From CAVTLG01 sp963802635 (GTDB taxonomy: Bacteria; Chloroflexota; Ktedonobacteria; Ktedonobacterales; Ktedonobacteraceae): a stretch of 64,000 bases of DNA. Of this stretch, positions 17,892 through 26,337 are shown one piece after another (positions within the stretch are counted from its first letter, which is position 1; the number at the start of each line of letters is the position of its first letter). Both the position numbers and the translations under genes were made by a program. The DNA is taken from positions 2,852,001-2,916,000 of the forward strand of contig CAWDJJ010000001.1 of assembly GCA_963802635.1 (NCBI GenBank), in the 5' to 3' direction. The notes under the pieces are model-generated. The model was not told where the DNA came from, searched no databases, and worked only from the letters and a program-made list of their open reading frames with translations.

Positions 17892-18944
17892 CTATGCCCG
17901 TTCGTTCACAAAGATACTGGCTGGCTGACCAAGTACCACAAAGACAATTTTTTTCAATACACGCCAGCCATGATCGCGCAAAATCATGTCCCAGAGCCGA
18001 TCCTCGCTGGTTAGAGTCACCATGAGTCCATCAGTAGCCAGCACACGACCAAACTCTTGCAGGAGCGCGCTATAAAGATCCGCATTCTCTTGATGTGTTC
18101 CAATCTGTTTGCCAAAAGGCAGGTTGGTGATAATACGCGTGACGCTCGCGTCATCTATAGGCAACACACGAGCATCCCAAACACGCCAGGTTGCCATCAC
18201 ATCAGCAGCACGAGCATTGCGCCGTGCCACGTTAACCGCCTCCTCGCGTATATCTCCGGCGATAGCTCGATCCAGTGGAGCTAATAAGGAACGCTCGATG
18301 ACTAGCGTGCCCGCGCCACACAGCGGGTCCAACACAATATCTTGCGCAGTCGGTCGCGCCAGCCAGCTCATAGCCGCAGCCACGGTTGGGCGAAGAGAGG
18401 CGGGAAGATGCTCCCGCTTATAATTACGATGACGCATGCTCGCATCGCTGAGTCTTACACCAATAAACACGTCATTGCCACCAAGCCAGAGCCAGACTTC
18501 AAGATCCGCATCGTCTTCAACCTGGCGTAGACGCGGCGGCAGGATACGACGTAACGCGCTGCCAATGGTCTGACCGGCATCATTGCGCCGAAAATCGTAG
18601 GAGCCTGACATCTGACTTACCACGCGCCATGTCCTGGGCAGCTTGCCATAGTGGGTACGCTGCCAGACATTTAGGGCACTTTTTATATCAGATTGCAAGG
18701 TAACGCTATGCAAGACACGCAACGCATCAGGACCACGCCTGAGACTCGGCAGATGGGCCAGCGCGAAAAAGACATCCTCAACAGTATGCAGATCGAGCAA
18801 CTCAGTAGGCACAGCCGCTGTACGGAAATGCGCAATACCACGCGCAAACTTGACCAGTTCCGCATCCGGCAACGCGGAACGTATCTCGCTAAAGGCCAGC
18901 GTCTCTAAACCTGGCATCGTCATAGCATAAAAAAGCTGCGACAT
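17892..18944 (-). CDS. THUMP-domain RNA guanine-N2 methyltransferase-like protein
   Basis: The 350-residue protein has an N-terminal THUMP-like region (to about residue 155) and a Rossmann-like methyltransferase domain with LDPLCGAGTLVIE for SAM binding and ITNLPFGKQIG as the catalytic N-L-P-F motif. That motif with an upstream THUMP marks the UPF0020/TrmN/Trm14 group, which methylates guanine N2 in tRNA or rRNA. The ATG at 18944 has no clear ribosome site in its AT-rich leader. The domain call is strong; tRNA position 6 is likely by homology but unproven. Confidence 0.8.
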   Translation of the reverse strand: MSQLFYAMTMPGLETLAFSEIRSALPDAELVKFARGIAHFRTAAVPTELLDLHTVEDVFFALAHLPSLRRGPDALRVLHSVTLQSDIKSALNVWQRTHYGKLPRTWRVVSQMSGSYDFRRNDAGQTIGSALRRILPPRLRQVEDDADLEVWLWLGGNDVFIGVRLSDASMRHRNYKREHLPASLRPTVAAAMSWLARPTAQDIVLDPLCGAGTLVIERSLLAPLDRAIAGDIREEAVNVARRNARAADVMATWRVWDARVLPIDDASVTRIITNLPFGKQIGTHQENADLYSALLQEFGRVLATDGLMVTLTSEDRLWDMILRDHGWRVLKKIVFVVLGQPASIFVNERA

Positions 18945-19130
18945 ATATTTATTTATTTCTGTTTATACAATCTATGTTGACATCTTCACAACATCACTGA
19001 AAAAAACCAGAGATGACATTCTTCAGCTACGCTACTAACCAGTTCGTGGCACAGTCAGTCCGTAGTTTACCACGTTCCCAGGTCTATAGCGAGAGCATAG
19101 CGTCTTTTTCTTTCCGGTCGTGCATGAACA

Positions 19131-19932
19131 TTAGCTACTGGGCAAGAGCTTAGAGACAACAGCCGTTTGTCCAAATCCAGCCAGACGCTTCTTTTTCAAA
19201 TTTTCGCGCAGAATCCACGTAATATCAGCATCATTCCAGGCGGCGCATTCACGCATTAAGGCAAAGCCTTGCTCAGGAGCCGCCGCAGTAATCACGCTGA
19301 GTGTATAGCCAAGCGCCCGCCTGAGTACACGGAAGTGTTCATTCTTCCGCTCTCCTGGCGGTACAGCATGCAAATGCTCCAATACAATACGTTGTATCTC
19401 CAGTGCATCATCCACCAGAGGGGAATTGTAAAGAAATTGTGGCTCAGATAAGACAGTGACAGCCGCACGTTGTTGCAAATAGTTCTTCCCTTTTGCCAGA
19501 CCCATCAAATGAGAAACTGTCACCTGCGGATCGGCTGTAAGCAACTGCTGATAAGCCGTCGTTACACTCTCACGCACACGCCAGTACGAACTCGTAGCAT
19601 AATGACAGAGTAAATCAAAAGTCTCCTCACGCCATTCTGGTTGCGCAGCCGCACAGGCACCAGCCGCAATTACACCACACAGCATCACAAACTCGGCGGG
19701 AGAGTTGCTCGTAACTGACTTACGATTGCCGTTAGCAAAATAATTAATCAGCGCGTGCACGCTATCAGGATATCTGGCAATAGCGGCAACGAGAAGAGAA
19801 CCTACATCGTTTGCCAAATCAAGATTTGCGCGTTGACCCCGGTAGGCGGCTGTGCTCACGGAGGTAGAACTCTAATGGGCGTGGACTACCCACTAAAGCT
19901 CTCTCTACCAGGGAAGATAGAGTGTCATGCAT
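19131..19932 (-). pseudogene. HEAT-repeat-like protein gene broken by a one-base frameshift
   Basis: The natural start is the ATG at 19932, with AAGGA about nine bases upstream. It reads MHDTLSSLVERALVG...EFYLREHSRLPG. In a CCCC run at 19837-19840 (GGGG on the coding strand) the frame shifts; the next frame carries QRANLDLANDVGSLLVAAIA... for about 235 residues to 19131. Removing one G joins LPG to QRANLDLA cleanly. The body is made of helical repeats resembling HEAT or DNA-alkylation-repeat proteins. Either the gene is recently inactivated or the assembly has one extra base. A start from GTG 19859 lacks a ribosome site. Confidence 0.7.
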
Positions 19933-20083
19933 ATTAACAAATCCTTGCAAAAAAATCTTGATGATCTGGTTACGATAAATACTGTTTTCGAGAGCCTTTC
20001 TTGCATACGCTTGTTATTTTATCACAATTACTGTACGTGTCCGCTGTTCTGTACTGAAGAATCCGACAGTTTCTCAACAAAAA

Positions 20084-20123
20084 TTCAGATGAGAAATGTG
20101 CCAGAGCATATTTCTCATCTGAA
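20084..20123. repeat. Perfect 14-bp inverted repeat
   Basis: TTCAGATGAGAAAT at 20084-20097 pairs with 20110-20123 across a 12-base loop. It lies about 150 bases from the HEAT-like gene start and 180 bases before the MerR promoter. It could be a terminator from an unseen transcript or a protein-binding site. Confidence 0.5.
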
Positions 20124-20305
20124 TACAAGGCAATATAGCTTGTATATGTTTAGTATAGACGAATAATGGGCATTAATACAGGAGAAACGAAAGGTATTTT
20201 CGCGTGAGAGGTAAGAAGTGTAAAGGAAAAAGGTGCTATGACTTTACAGGATGATCATTTCCTCCCAGACAACATTAGAATGCAGGCGCTTTCCTTTAAA
20301 AAACC

Positions 20306-20335
20306 TTGACGTAAACGTTAATGTTATGATATATT
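20306..20335 (+). promoter_or_regulatory. MerR-type promoter with dyad in the spacer
   Basis: TTGACG at 20306-20311 and TATATT at 20330-20335 are 18 bases apart, longer than the usual 17. An imperfect dyad, ACGTAAACGTTAATGT at 20309-20324, sits inside the spacer, the normal place for a MerR dimer. Autoregulation by the downstream MerR protein is inferred. Confidence 0.5.
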
Positions 20336-20365
20336 CCGTGCGATATGTCCTACACACTCAGAGGG

Positions 20366-20473
20366 ATGAGTATGATAGTTGAAGTTGCGCAGGCAATGAA
20401 TACAAAGATAGAGGACATACCATATAGTAGCATGAGTGAGCAACGTTCGCCACAGCATGCTTTGTTATGCTAA
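20366..20473 (+). CDS. Possible 35-residue leader ORF
   Basis: A short frame, MSMIVEVAQAMNTKIEDIPY..., ends at TAA 20471-20473, just before the MerR gene. GAGGG lies six bases before its second ATG (20372). It could be a leader peptide in the MerR transcript. There is no family resemblance and the call is weak. Confidence 0.25.
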   Translation: MSMIVEVAQAMNTKIEDIPYSSMSEQRSPQHALLC

Positions 20474-20495
20474 TTTTGTGAGGGGGCAACCCACC

Positions 20496-20981
20496 ATGAC
20501 AGCAACGGATGAGCTACCAGAGAATGTTAGCACACTAGACACACTAGCATATTATACAATAGAGCAAGTAGCAATGCAGGTAGGCATGACCAAACGCACA
20601 TTACGTTATTATGAAGAGATGGCCTTGTTTTCACCAGCAGGGCGGACAGAAGGCAACTACCGGCGCTACACAGATGACGATATCCAGCATCTCAAACGCA
20701 TCAAAGAACTACGAGATCTCCTGGGCTTTTCCTTAAATGATATCCGTAGATTCCTCAGCGTCGATGAAGAACGAGGTCAGATCAAGCTGGCCTATCAGCA
20801 GGAGACCGAGGCACCAGCAAAAATCGTACAATTAGATCGCATAGATGCTTTGTTACAGGAACAAATTCAGCTTGTTGAGCAAAAAATCACTGCGCTACAG
20901 GCAATGAGAACAGCACTACTCGCCCGCATTGAAATGCATAATCGCTTAAGAGATGCTTTACAAGCAGAAAATTATGAATGA
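20496..20981 (+). CDS. MerR family transcriptional regulator
   Basis: The 161-residue protein has a MerR helix-turn-helix at residues 20-60 (YTIEQVAMQVGMTKRTLRYY, then RYTDDDIQHLKRIKELRDLLG) followed by a long coiled-coil dimerisation helix. No metal-binding cysteines are seen, so an organic effector or none is likely. GAGGGGG lies nine bases before ATG 20496. Its promoter carries a dyad in an 18-base spacer, consistent with autoregulation. Its stop overlaps the start of the lipoate-ligase-like gene by eight bases, so the two are co-translated. Confidence 0.88.
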   Translation: MTATDELPENVSTLDTLAYYTIEQVAMQVGMTKRTLRYYEEMALFSPAGRTEGNYRRYTDDDIQHLKRIKELRDLLGFSLNDIRRFLSVDEERGQIKLAYQQETEAPAKIVQLDRIDALLQEQIQLVEQKITALQAMRTALLARIEMHNRLRDALQAENYE

Positions 20982-21735
20982 CTGGTGCATGTATCCACTG
21001 ACTATCGCCGACCAGCAGCAGCATATTGAACAGAGCACAACCCTGCTGAGTAACGTCCAGCCTGGCGACCCGCCCATCCTCTATTGGTCCATGGCAGAGC
21101 CAATAGGCCTGGTGCTCGGCTTTTCGCAAAAACACAGTGTAATCAATCCAGCAGCACCAACGTTCCCTATTTACCACAGGCGAGCAGGTGGCACAGCCGT
21201 ACTGGTGGGACCGTCCCTGTTGAGTCTGGATGTTTTATTACCTGCAGATCATCCACTAGTCCTGCCCGACATTGTAGAATCATATCGCTGGTTCGGTGAG
21301 GCATGGGTAAAGGCACTGCAACGATTGGGCGTACAAACGCGCACTGTGCCACCAGATGAAGCTCATGCACAACGCGCGTTACGCAAACAGCCAGCAACTA
21401 GTGAGTACGAGCTGCTGATGAATCGTGCCTGCTATGGTTCGCTTTCGGCCTATGAGGTCGTAGCTGGACAACGAAAAGTCGTAGGATTTGACATGATCCG
21501 CCGACGTGCAGGTAGCCTTTTACAGGCTGGTATCTTGCTGAGCTGGGAGACAGCGATCCTGGCACAACTGCTTGGACATACTCTACAGGAGCAGGCACTG
21601 TTAGAGCAGGGATTACAGGAACGCGCAGTAGGATTAGATAGCCTGCTTTTGCGGCATCCTCAAAGTGACGAGGTAATCGCAGCTTTCGAGCACGTGATTA
21701 CCTCGGAAACTCTGCCACACTTGACATCTCTATAG
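20974..21735 (+). CDS. Lipoate-protein ligase A/BPL-type family protein
   Basis: The 253-residue protein shows the LplA fold: QPGDPPILYWSMAEPIGLVLGFSQ, YHRRAGGTAVLVGP and RKVVGFDMIRRR with a candidate catalytic lysine, then LLQAGILLSWE. Family members attach or transfer lipoyl, octanoyl or biotinyl groups onto carrier-protein lysines. The N terminus is short for LplA and there is no C-terminal accessory domain, so it is closer to the LipM/LipL octanoyltransferase type. The start at 20974 overlaps the MerR stop, placing it under that regulator. Confidence 0.75.
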   Translation: MNDWCMYPLTIADQQQHIEQSTTLLSNVQPGDPPILYWSMAEPIGLVLGFSQKHSVINPAAPTFPIYHRRAGGTAVLVGPSLLSLDVLLPADHPLVLPDIVESYRWFGEAWVKALQRLGVQTRTVPPDEAHAQRALRKQPATSEYELLMNRACYGSLSAYEVVAGQRKVVGFDMIRRRAGSLLQAGILLSWETAILAQLLGHTLQEQALLEQGLQERAVGLDSLLLRHPQSDEVIAAFEHVITSETLPHLTSL

Positions 21736-21864
21736 CTCCTATCTTACCATTGAAGCAACTTCAACAACGTCTAAACATTCAGAACGCAGCAAGGTGAAAC
21801 TTATTTCCTCATCGTATCTGAGTGTGAGGAAATCAGCATTAGCATACGAGAGGTCTTTTTTCTA

Positions 21865-22695
21865 ATGGGAGACAGAACAACTCCAGGCGTCGTCGAGATG
21901 CTCACAACGCCTGATTTTGAAGCCATGGTAATTGGTGCACATCCCGATGATAATGATTTCGCAGCCGCTGCGACAAGCGCTCTGTGGGCAAAACAAGGCA
22001 AGAAAATCGTCTGGGTCATTATGACCAATGGGGCCGAAGGCAGCGAGATACCCAGCCAAAGCGACGAAGCATTGATGCTGCTACGCGAACAAGAGCAGCG
22101 GATGGCCTGCGAGATCTATGGAGTGCAAGCTATCGAATTTCTACGTTTTCCCGATGGACATCTGACAAATAACGAAGAAACGCGCAGAGCTGTTGTCAAA
22201 CTTATTCGCAAATACCGTCCACGTATCGTTATCACACAGGACCCATCTCAGCACATCTACGCACCAGATGACCTGGACGAAAATCCACGCGCGACTGCTT
22301 ATCTCAACCATCCCGACCATCGTGCAACCGGGCACATTGTGCTGGATGCGATCTTTCCGTTCGCGGGGAATCCGCGCTCGTTTCGTGAACTTCTGGCAGA
22401 GGACTTACAGCCCTATAGAGTACACGAGGTCTATCTCACCAACTTCAGACAAGCCAATACCTATGTCGATGTCGCAGAAACTATCGACGTAAAAGGACGT
22501 GGCTTGCAATGTCATGCCTCACAATTTAATCCGGATGATAGAGAGAAGATAGGTGAATTCATCCGTGAACGAGCAGAGAACGTGGCAAAAGAGGCTCGCG
22601 AAAAGAAAGGGCTGGACATACGCTATGCCGAGGCTTTCCGGCGTATCAAAATCCATGCACCACCGGAGCCAAAAACTGAAGCGCCAGAAATCTAA
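21865..22695 (+). CDS. PIG-L family deacetylase
   Basis: The 276-residue protein has the zinc-binding AHPDDNDF motif near residue 32 and NHPDHRATGHIV near residue 150, the two signatures of PIG-L/LmbE deacetylases. These zinc enzymes remove acetyl groups from N-acetylglucosamine conjugates, as in bacillithiol or mycothiol synthesis, or from other small molecules. A charged C-terminal helix (KEAREKKGLDIRYAEAFRRI) ends the protein. ATG 21865 follows AGAGGT at about ten bases. The gene stands alone, so no thiol pathway can be assigned from context. Confidence 0.87.
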   Translation: MGDRTTPGVVEMLTTPDFEAMVIGAHPDDNDFAAAATSALWAKQGKKIVWVIMTNGAEGSEIPSQSDEALMLLREQEQRMACEIYGVQAIEFLRFPDGHLTNNEETRRAVVKLIRKYRPRIVITQDPSQHIYAPDDLDENPRATAYLNHPDHRATGHIVLDAIFPFAGNPRSFRELLAEDLQPYRVHEVYLTNFRQANTYVDVAETIDVKGRGLQCHASQFNPDDREKIGEFIRERAENVAKEAREKKGLDIRYAEAFRRIKIHAPPEPKTEAPEI

Positions 22696-22792
22696 GTCAA
22701 AGGAACTCTTCAGGTCCACGAAGATGAAGCGCTGCATCTCTCGTTCAAGCAGCCAGATCTCACTACAACGAGAGGCATAGCTGGCAATAGCG

Positions 22793-23743
22793 TCAGAGCT
22801 TAGCGGGTATCGGCACAACCGCAAAGCCTTCCCAATAATAGGTAAAGGTGGAACGCGGCATCACTGTCATGTTGAGCTTCGACGAATCGGCCAGATCAAC
22901 AGTGCTACTATTGCCTCCGCGCAGTACGAGGATATGTCCACCGGTCCAATGGTCTGGTGGGAAGCTTACAATAACCGGCCAGCCGCGATTGGCAATAGCA
23001 ATCAAGTTATCAAGAGAGTCATTGGTCAGTGTGATGGTTTTAAAACCAAATTTGGCGACTGTGTGAGCAATACCGGTTGGTTCTAATAAGCCATCAGACG
23101 GCGTGATTTCGCCTAAGCGGGACTCGACAGCCAAAATATCTGTAAGGCGATAGTGATGACCATAGGCATTGATTACTTCGGTCATCGATGCCGCCGAACA
23201 GGTGGAATAAGCCCACGTATCATACTCGCTCGTCGACGCATACTGATCCGAGTCCAACTGGCCGATGCGCACCAGCGCTTTGGCAGCTCCTGATGACGTA
23301 GCCAATAACTGAGTAGCGGTATTGATTGTAGGTGCCGTTAGCGCCGCTGAAGTTTGCGATGTCCCTAGCCAGGATGCATAAGCAATCACACCGGCATTGG
23401 GGAAAAGCGTTCGTAGCGAAACACAACAGATGATGAAAAGCGTCATCAGAACAAAGAGGATGCCTAGCCAGGGAGTTTGTTTTTTAGCTCCAGCGGCAAA
23501 AAGCGTCCGCACATTCAATAAGGCAATGATATTGGCCCAACCCGTGGCACGAGGCTCCTCATAGACTGCCATAGGACGTCGTAAGCGTACATTTCTGGCT
23601 CCATACGCCTGGCGCATCCCGGTACCACGCGTGGCATCGGATACATAGCGTGGCGGCGACTGCGTCGTCCTGGAGGAAAGGAGTAACCCTATAAAGGTGA
23701 CAACAAGGGCAATAACAAAGAGTGCAACGAGGAGAGCGATCAT
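22793..23743 (-). CDS. Membrane-anchored C39-like (papain-fold) peptidase
   Basis: The 316-residue protein begins with a transmembrane helix (MIALLVALFVIALVVTFIGL), has a second near residue 95, then an exported-type domain with STCSAASMTEVINAY (catalytic cysteine), GGHILVLRGG (histidine) and VDLADSS. This is the C39-like peptidase layout. ATG 23743 is chosen because AGGAG lies seven bases upstream; the open frame continues 67 codons further without a ribosome site. No ABC exporter or double-glycine peptide is adjacent, so a bacteriocin-processing role is not supported. Confidence 0.75.
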   Translation of the reverse strand: MIALLVALFVIALVVTFIGLLLSSRTTQSPPRYVSDATRGTGMRQAYGARNVRLRRPMAVYEEPRATGWANIIALLNVRTLFAAGAKKQTPWLGILFVLMTLFIICCVSLRTLFPNAGVIAYASWLGTSQTSAALTAPTINTATQLLATSSGAAKALVRIGQLDSDQYASTSEYDTWAYSTCSAASMTEVINAYGHHYRLTDILAVESRLGEITPSDGLLEPTGIAHTVAKFGFKTITLTNDSLDNLIAIANRGWPVIVSFPPDHWTGGHILVLRGGNSSTVDLADSSKLNMTVMPRSTFTYYWEGFAVVPIPAKL

Positions 23744-24061
23744 CAAAAACTCCTGTGTGATTTCTGGTTTCGCCCATGATAAGTTGCCAACAGTCTCTTG
23801 ACTGCAACCAGGAGCAACATTAGCAGATACAGCTACTGAGTTAAAATATACCATTACATTACGCCTACGGCAATATAGATATGTGCTTTTTTGTCTCTCG
23901 AAACTCGAAAAGAGAGTAGTAGCAATGTGCCAGTTACTGGTCACAGAGTAGGGAAACGTGGTAGTATATTTTTCGCATCTCCAAGGTACGTTTTGGAGGG
24001 GCTGGTGGCACTTAACAAGAGCTTAGACGTGCTCTCAGATAGAAGATCATAGGGAAATGCA
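23744..24061. other. Divergent intergenic region
   Basis: About 320 bases separate the leftward peptidase and the rightward asparagine-synthetase-like gene. I see no clear promoter hexamers, RNA gene or repeat. The leftward open frame extends into this region but shows no conserved residues. Confidence 0.4.
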
Positions 24062-25645
24062 ATGCCTATACTGGCAGGATGGCTTACAGGCGAACAGGTT
24101 CCGCAAGAGACTATCGAGCAAACCATTATGGCGATGAGCGAGGTGCTGGGTCAACATGGTGGGGAGGCGGCTCGTATTGTACAATCAGGCGCTGGCCTGG
24201 TCGCTTTTTCAGATACAGCGTACGCTATGCAACAGAACGATGATCCTCCGGCACTCGATTGGATACCGGATCGACGCACGCTCGTGTATCGGCGTCCACT
24301 TTCAGGATTGCACGCGCTCTACTACATCGAGGACTGGCCTGCCCAGGGCAACTTGCTCTTTGCCAGCGAGATAAAAGCCCTCTTCGCTGTGGGCGTCCCA
24401 CGTCGTCTACATCTAGCTGCCCTCGATGCGCTCTGGCATTACGGCTTCATTCCTGCTCCCTGGACCGCGTTCAAAGATATTCAGATCGTACCTGCTGGTT
24501 CAATTCTGCGTTGGCAACATGCCAAAACGGTAGTAAACCACGCCACCGATTATCAATTCGTAGCCTCGCCATCCGAGGCCAATACACTGGAACAGCTCTC
24601 TACGTTGCTCAATCAGGCCAGCGCAGGACTGCTCCCGCCACACGAGGATCTGGTAGCTCTGACTAATGGAAGTCCATCTTCAGCGTTGTCTACTTTACTG
24701 ATGACCCAACATACAACGGCACCGTTCTCAGTGGCAGCAATAAGTTCTACGCGCTCCCCACGTTCAAAGCAATGGCATACTGTACAGAAGATCGCTGATG
24801 CCTGTGAACGTCCGTTGTTGGCGATTACAAGCGTCGACCAGCCGGAATTTTGGACGGCAACGCTGGCAGGACTGGAAGCTCCTTGCATTGATAGTCGCCC
24901 TCTCGCACTACATCAACTTCTGCACACGATAGCCTCAGAGACTGGGGCACGCGTAGCCGTCAGCGGCTTAGGAGCACACGTTTTACTCGACCAGGAACAA
25001 CCATCACAGACCCCGGAGATGGCTGGAGAAGACATATTGGACCGCTATCGACGTACATTGATGCACCAACACGTCCAGAACCTCTGGTCGCCTGATGTTG
25101 TCAAACAGCTACAAGAAGAAAAATCCTGGGAGGAGACTCTTCACGCGCGCAAGCTGGCAAGGCAGGCAGAAAAGCTCTCCGCACAACAACAGGCATGGCA
25201 CTACCTCGATTTGCATGTGCGCCTGCCAGATCTTCTAGTCCAGCTAGTCCAACAGTTAGCGATACAAGAACGCATGGCTGTACGCTCTCCCTATCTCAGT
25301 ACATCGGCGATGAAGACATTGGCGCATCTGCCCGCCGTGTTGGACGATGGCACAACAAAAGATGCCTTGCTATCCACATTAGTACTGCACTCTATGCCTG
25401 ATACCTATGAAGTGTCAGAAGCATTGCCTTTAGCAGTACCGACTGCATCTCTGTTGCACATCACAGACTCTGAGTTATTACAACAGGTGCTCTCAGTGGA
25501 CGCATTGAAAGCAACCGGCATCTTTGATGCGCAGGTAGTGGCAAGCCTGATCAAGCAAGCAAAAGGGAAAACGCTACCTCGGGAATTACTGCTGGCCTTT
25601 ACGACGCAATTGCTCTATCAATTGTTCGAAGTCGAGGGCTGGTGA
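24062..25645 (+). CDS. Degenerate asparagine synthetase (AsnB) homologue
   Basis: The 527-residue protein follows the AsnB layout: an N-terminal Ntn-hydrolase-like part (YRRPLSGLHALYYIED, LLFASEIKALFAVG, APWTAFKDIQIVPAGSIL) and a C-terminal synthetase-like part. All key active sites are altered. It starts MPILAG where AsnB starts with the glutaminase cysteine MCGI. The ATP-pyrophosphatase loop SGGxDS is TNGSPSS. The SGxGADE motif is SGLGAHVL. It is therefore unlikely to make asparagine. The open frame is full length with no stops, so it seems to be kept for another role, perhaps binding or structural. Confidence 0.75.
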   Translation: MPILAGWLTGEQVPQETIEQTIMAMSEVLGQHGGEAARIVQSGAGLVAFSDTAYAMQQNDDPPALDWIPDRRTLVYRRPLSGLHALYYIEDWPAQGNLLFASEIKALFAVGVPRRLHLAALDALWHYGFIPAPWTAFKDIQIVPAGSILRWQHAKTVVNHATDYQFVASPSEANTLEQLSTLLNQASAGLLPPHEDLVALTNGSPSSALSTLLMTQHTTAPFSVAAISSTRSPRSKQWHTVQKIADACERPLLAITSVDQPEFWTATLAGLEAPCIDSRPLALHQLLHTIASETGARVAVSGLGAHVLLDQEQPSQTPEMAGEDILDRYRRTLMHQHVQNLWSPDVVKQLQEEKSWEETLHARKLARQAEKLSAQQQAWHYLDLHVRLPDLLVQLVQQLAIQERMAVRSPYLSTSAMKTLAHLPAVLDDGTTKDALLSTLVLHSMPDTYEVSEALPLAVPTASLLHITDSELLQQVLSVDALKATGIFDAQVVASLIKQAKGKTLPRELLLAFTTQLLYQLFEVEGW

Positions 25646-25650
25646 CTTAT

Positions 25651-26337
25651 TTATGATTGCCCAAGTTCAAATACCCTGCGAAACCACCCTATAAGCTCTA
25701 CGGCGTGATTAGCTTTAGCATCAACATACCTCTTTGTGATAGCCAGACCCATTGGCCTACCTGGCTCTTCTTGCCAGGCAAGCCAAGTATGCAAACGGGC
25801 TTTGCTCCTATAGGGTTTAATAAAGTTGCATTGCGTATCCATAACTTTCTGTAACACCTCTTCAGCTATAGGCCACAGTTTATCTTTCTGTGGGCCAAGA
25901 AAACAAATAAAGTCTTCTATCATGCCAGACGACGTATTATCAGGCATAATCCAGATACCCACAATGGGATGCCCTTCCTGTTTAAGCACCGTACCAGATG
26001 GATGAGGAGATCGAGGCACGTCATAACCTCGTCTCTGCAAAAGCTCTTTTAACGGTAGCCAGATATCCTCAAGACTGCCGTCAGCATCGACTACAACACC
26101 ATATCTGTTAGAGGCAAGATTGCCTTTGAGTGCTACATTTAGATTTTCCAAGAGAGCATCAATCCCCTCATTGTTCTTAATCTCAAATTTTTCATTATTG
26201 CTTATAAAAATACCTCTTTTTTCTGAGTGTGTAATGTTATAATAATTTAGTAAGTGGAGAAAAACTTGCTTATCATCATCGCCTTCAACATATAAATAGT
26301 TTTTTGCTTCTGCCCTACTCAAGAGACCACTTTCCAT
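25651..26337 (-). CDS. DUF3226/TOPRIM-like protein, partner of the AAA15 ATPase
   Basis: The 228-residue protein has TOPRIM features: YLYVEGDDDKQVF with the acidic strand-1 glutamate, GVVVDADGSLEDIW with the DxD pair, and GIWIMPDNTSSGMIEDFI, the most typical DUF3226 string. TOPRIM domains cut or join nucleic acid using metal. Its ATG directly follows the stop of the upstream ATPase with no gap, so translation is coupled. ATPase plus TOPRIM pairs form defence systems such as OLD, Gabija and PARIS. This one differs from PARIS, whose nuclease is DUF4435. Confidence 0.75.
   Translation of the reverse strand: MESGLLSRAEAKNYLYVEGDDDKQVFLHLLNYYNITHSEKRGIFISNNEKFEIKNNEGIDALLENLNVALKGNLASNRYGVVVDADGSLEDIWLPLKELLQRRGYDVPRSPHPSGTVLKQEGHPIVGIWIMPDNTSSGMIEDFICFLGPQKDKLWPIAEEVLQKVMDTQCNFIKPYRSKARLHTWLAWQEEPGRPMGLAITKRYVDAKANHAVELIGWFRRVFELGQS

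Larger units (their letters stand above)
19933..20495. other. Intergenic regulatory region upstream of the MerR gene
   Basis: About 560 bases between the divergent HEAT-like and MerR genes hold a 14-bp hairpin, a MerR-type promoter and a possible short leader ORF, each listed separately. Nothing else recognisable was seen. Confidence 0.5.
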
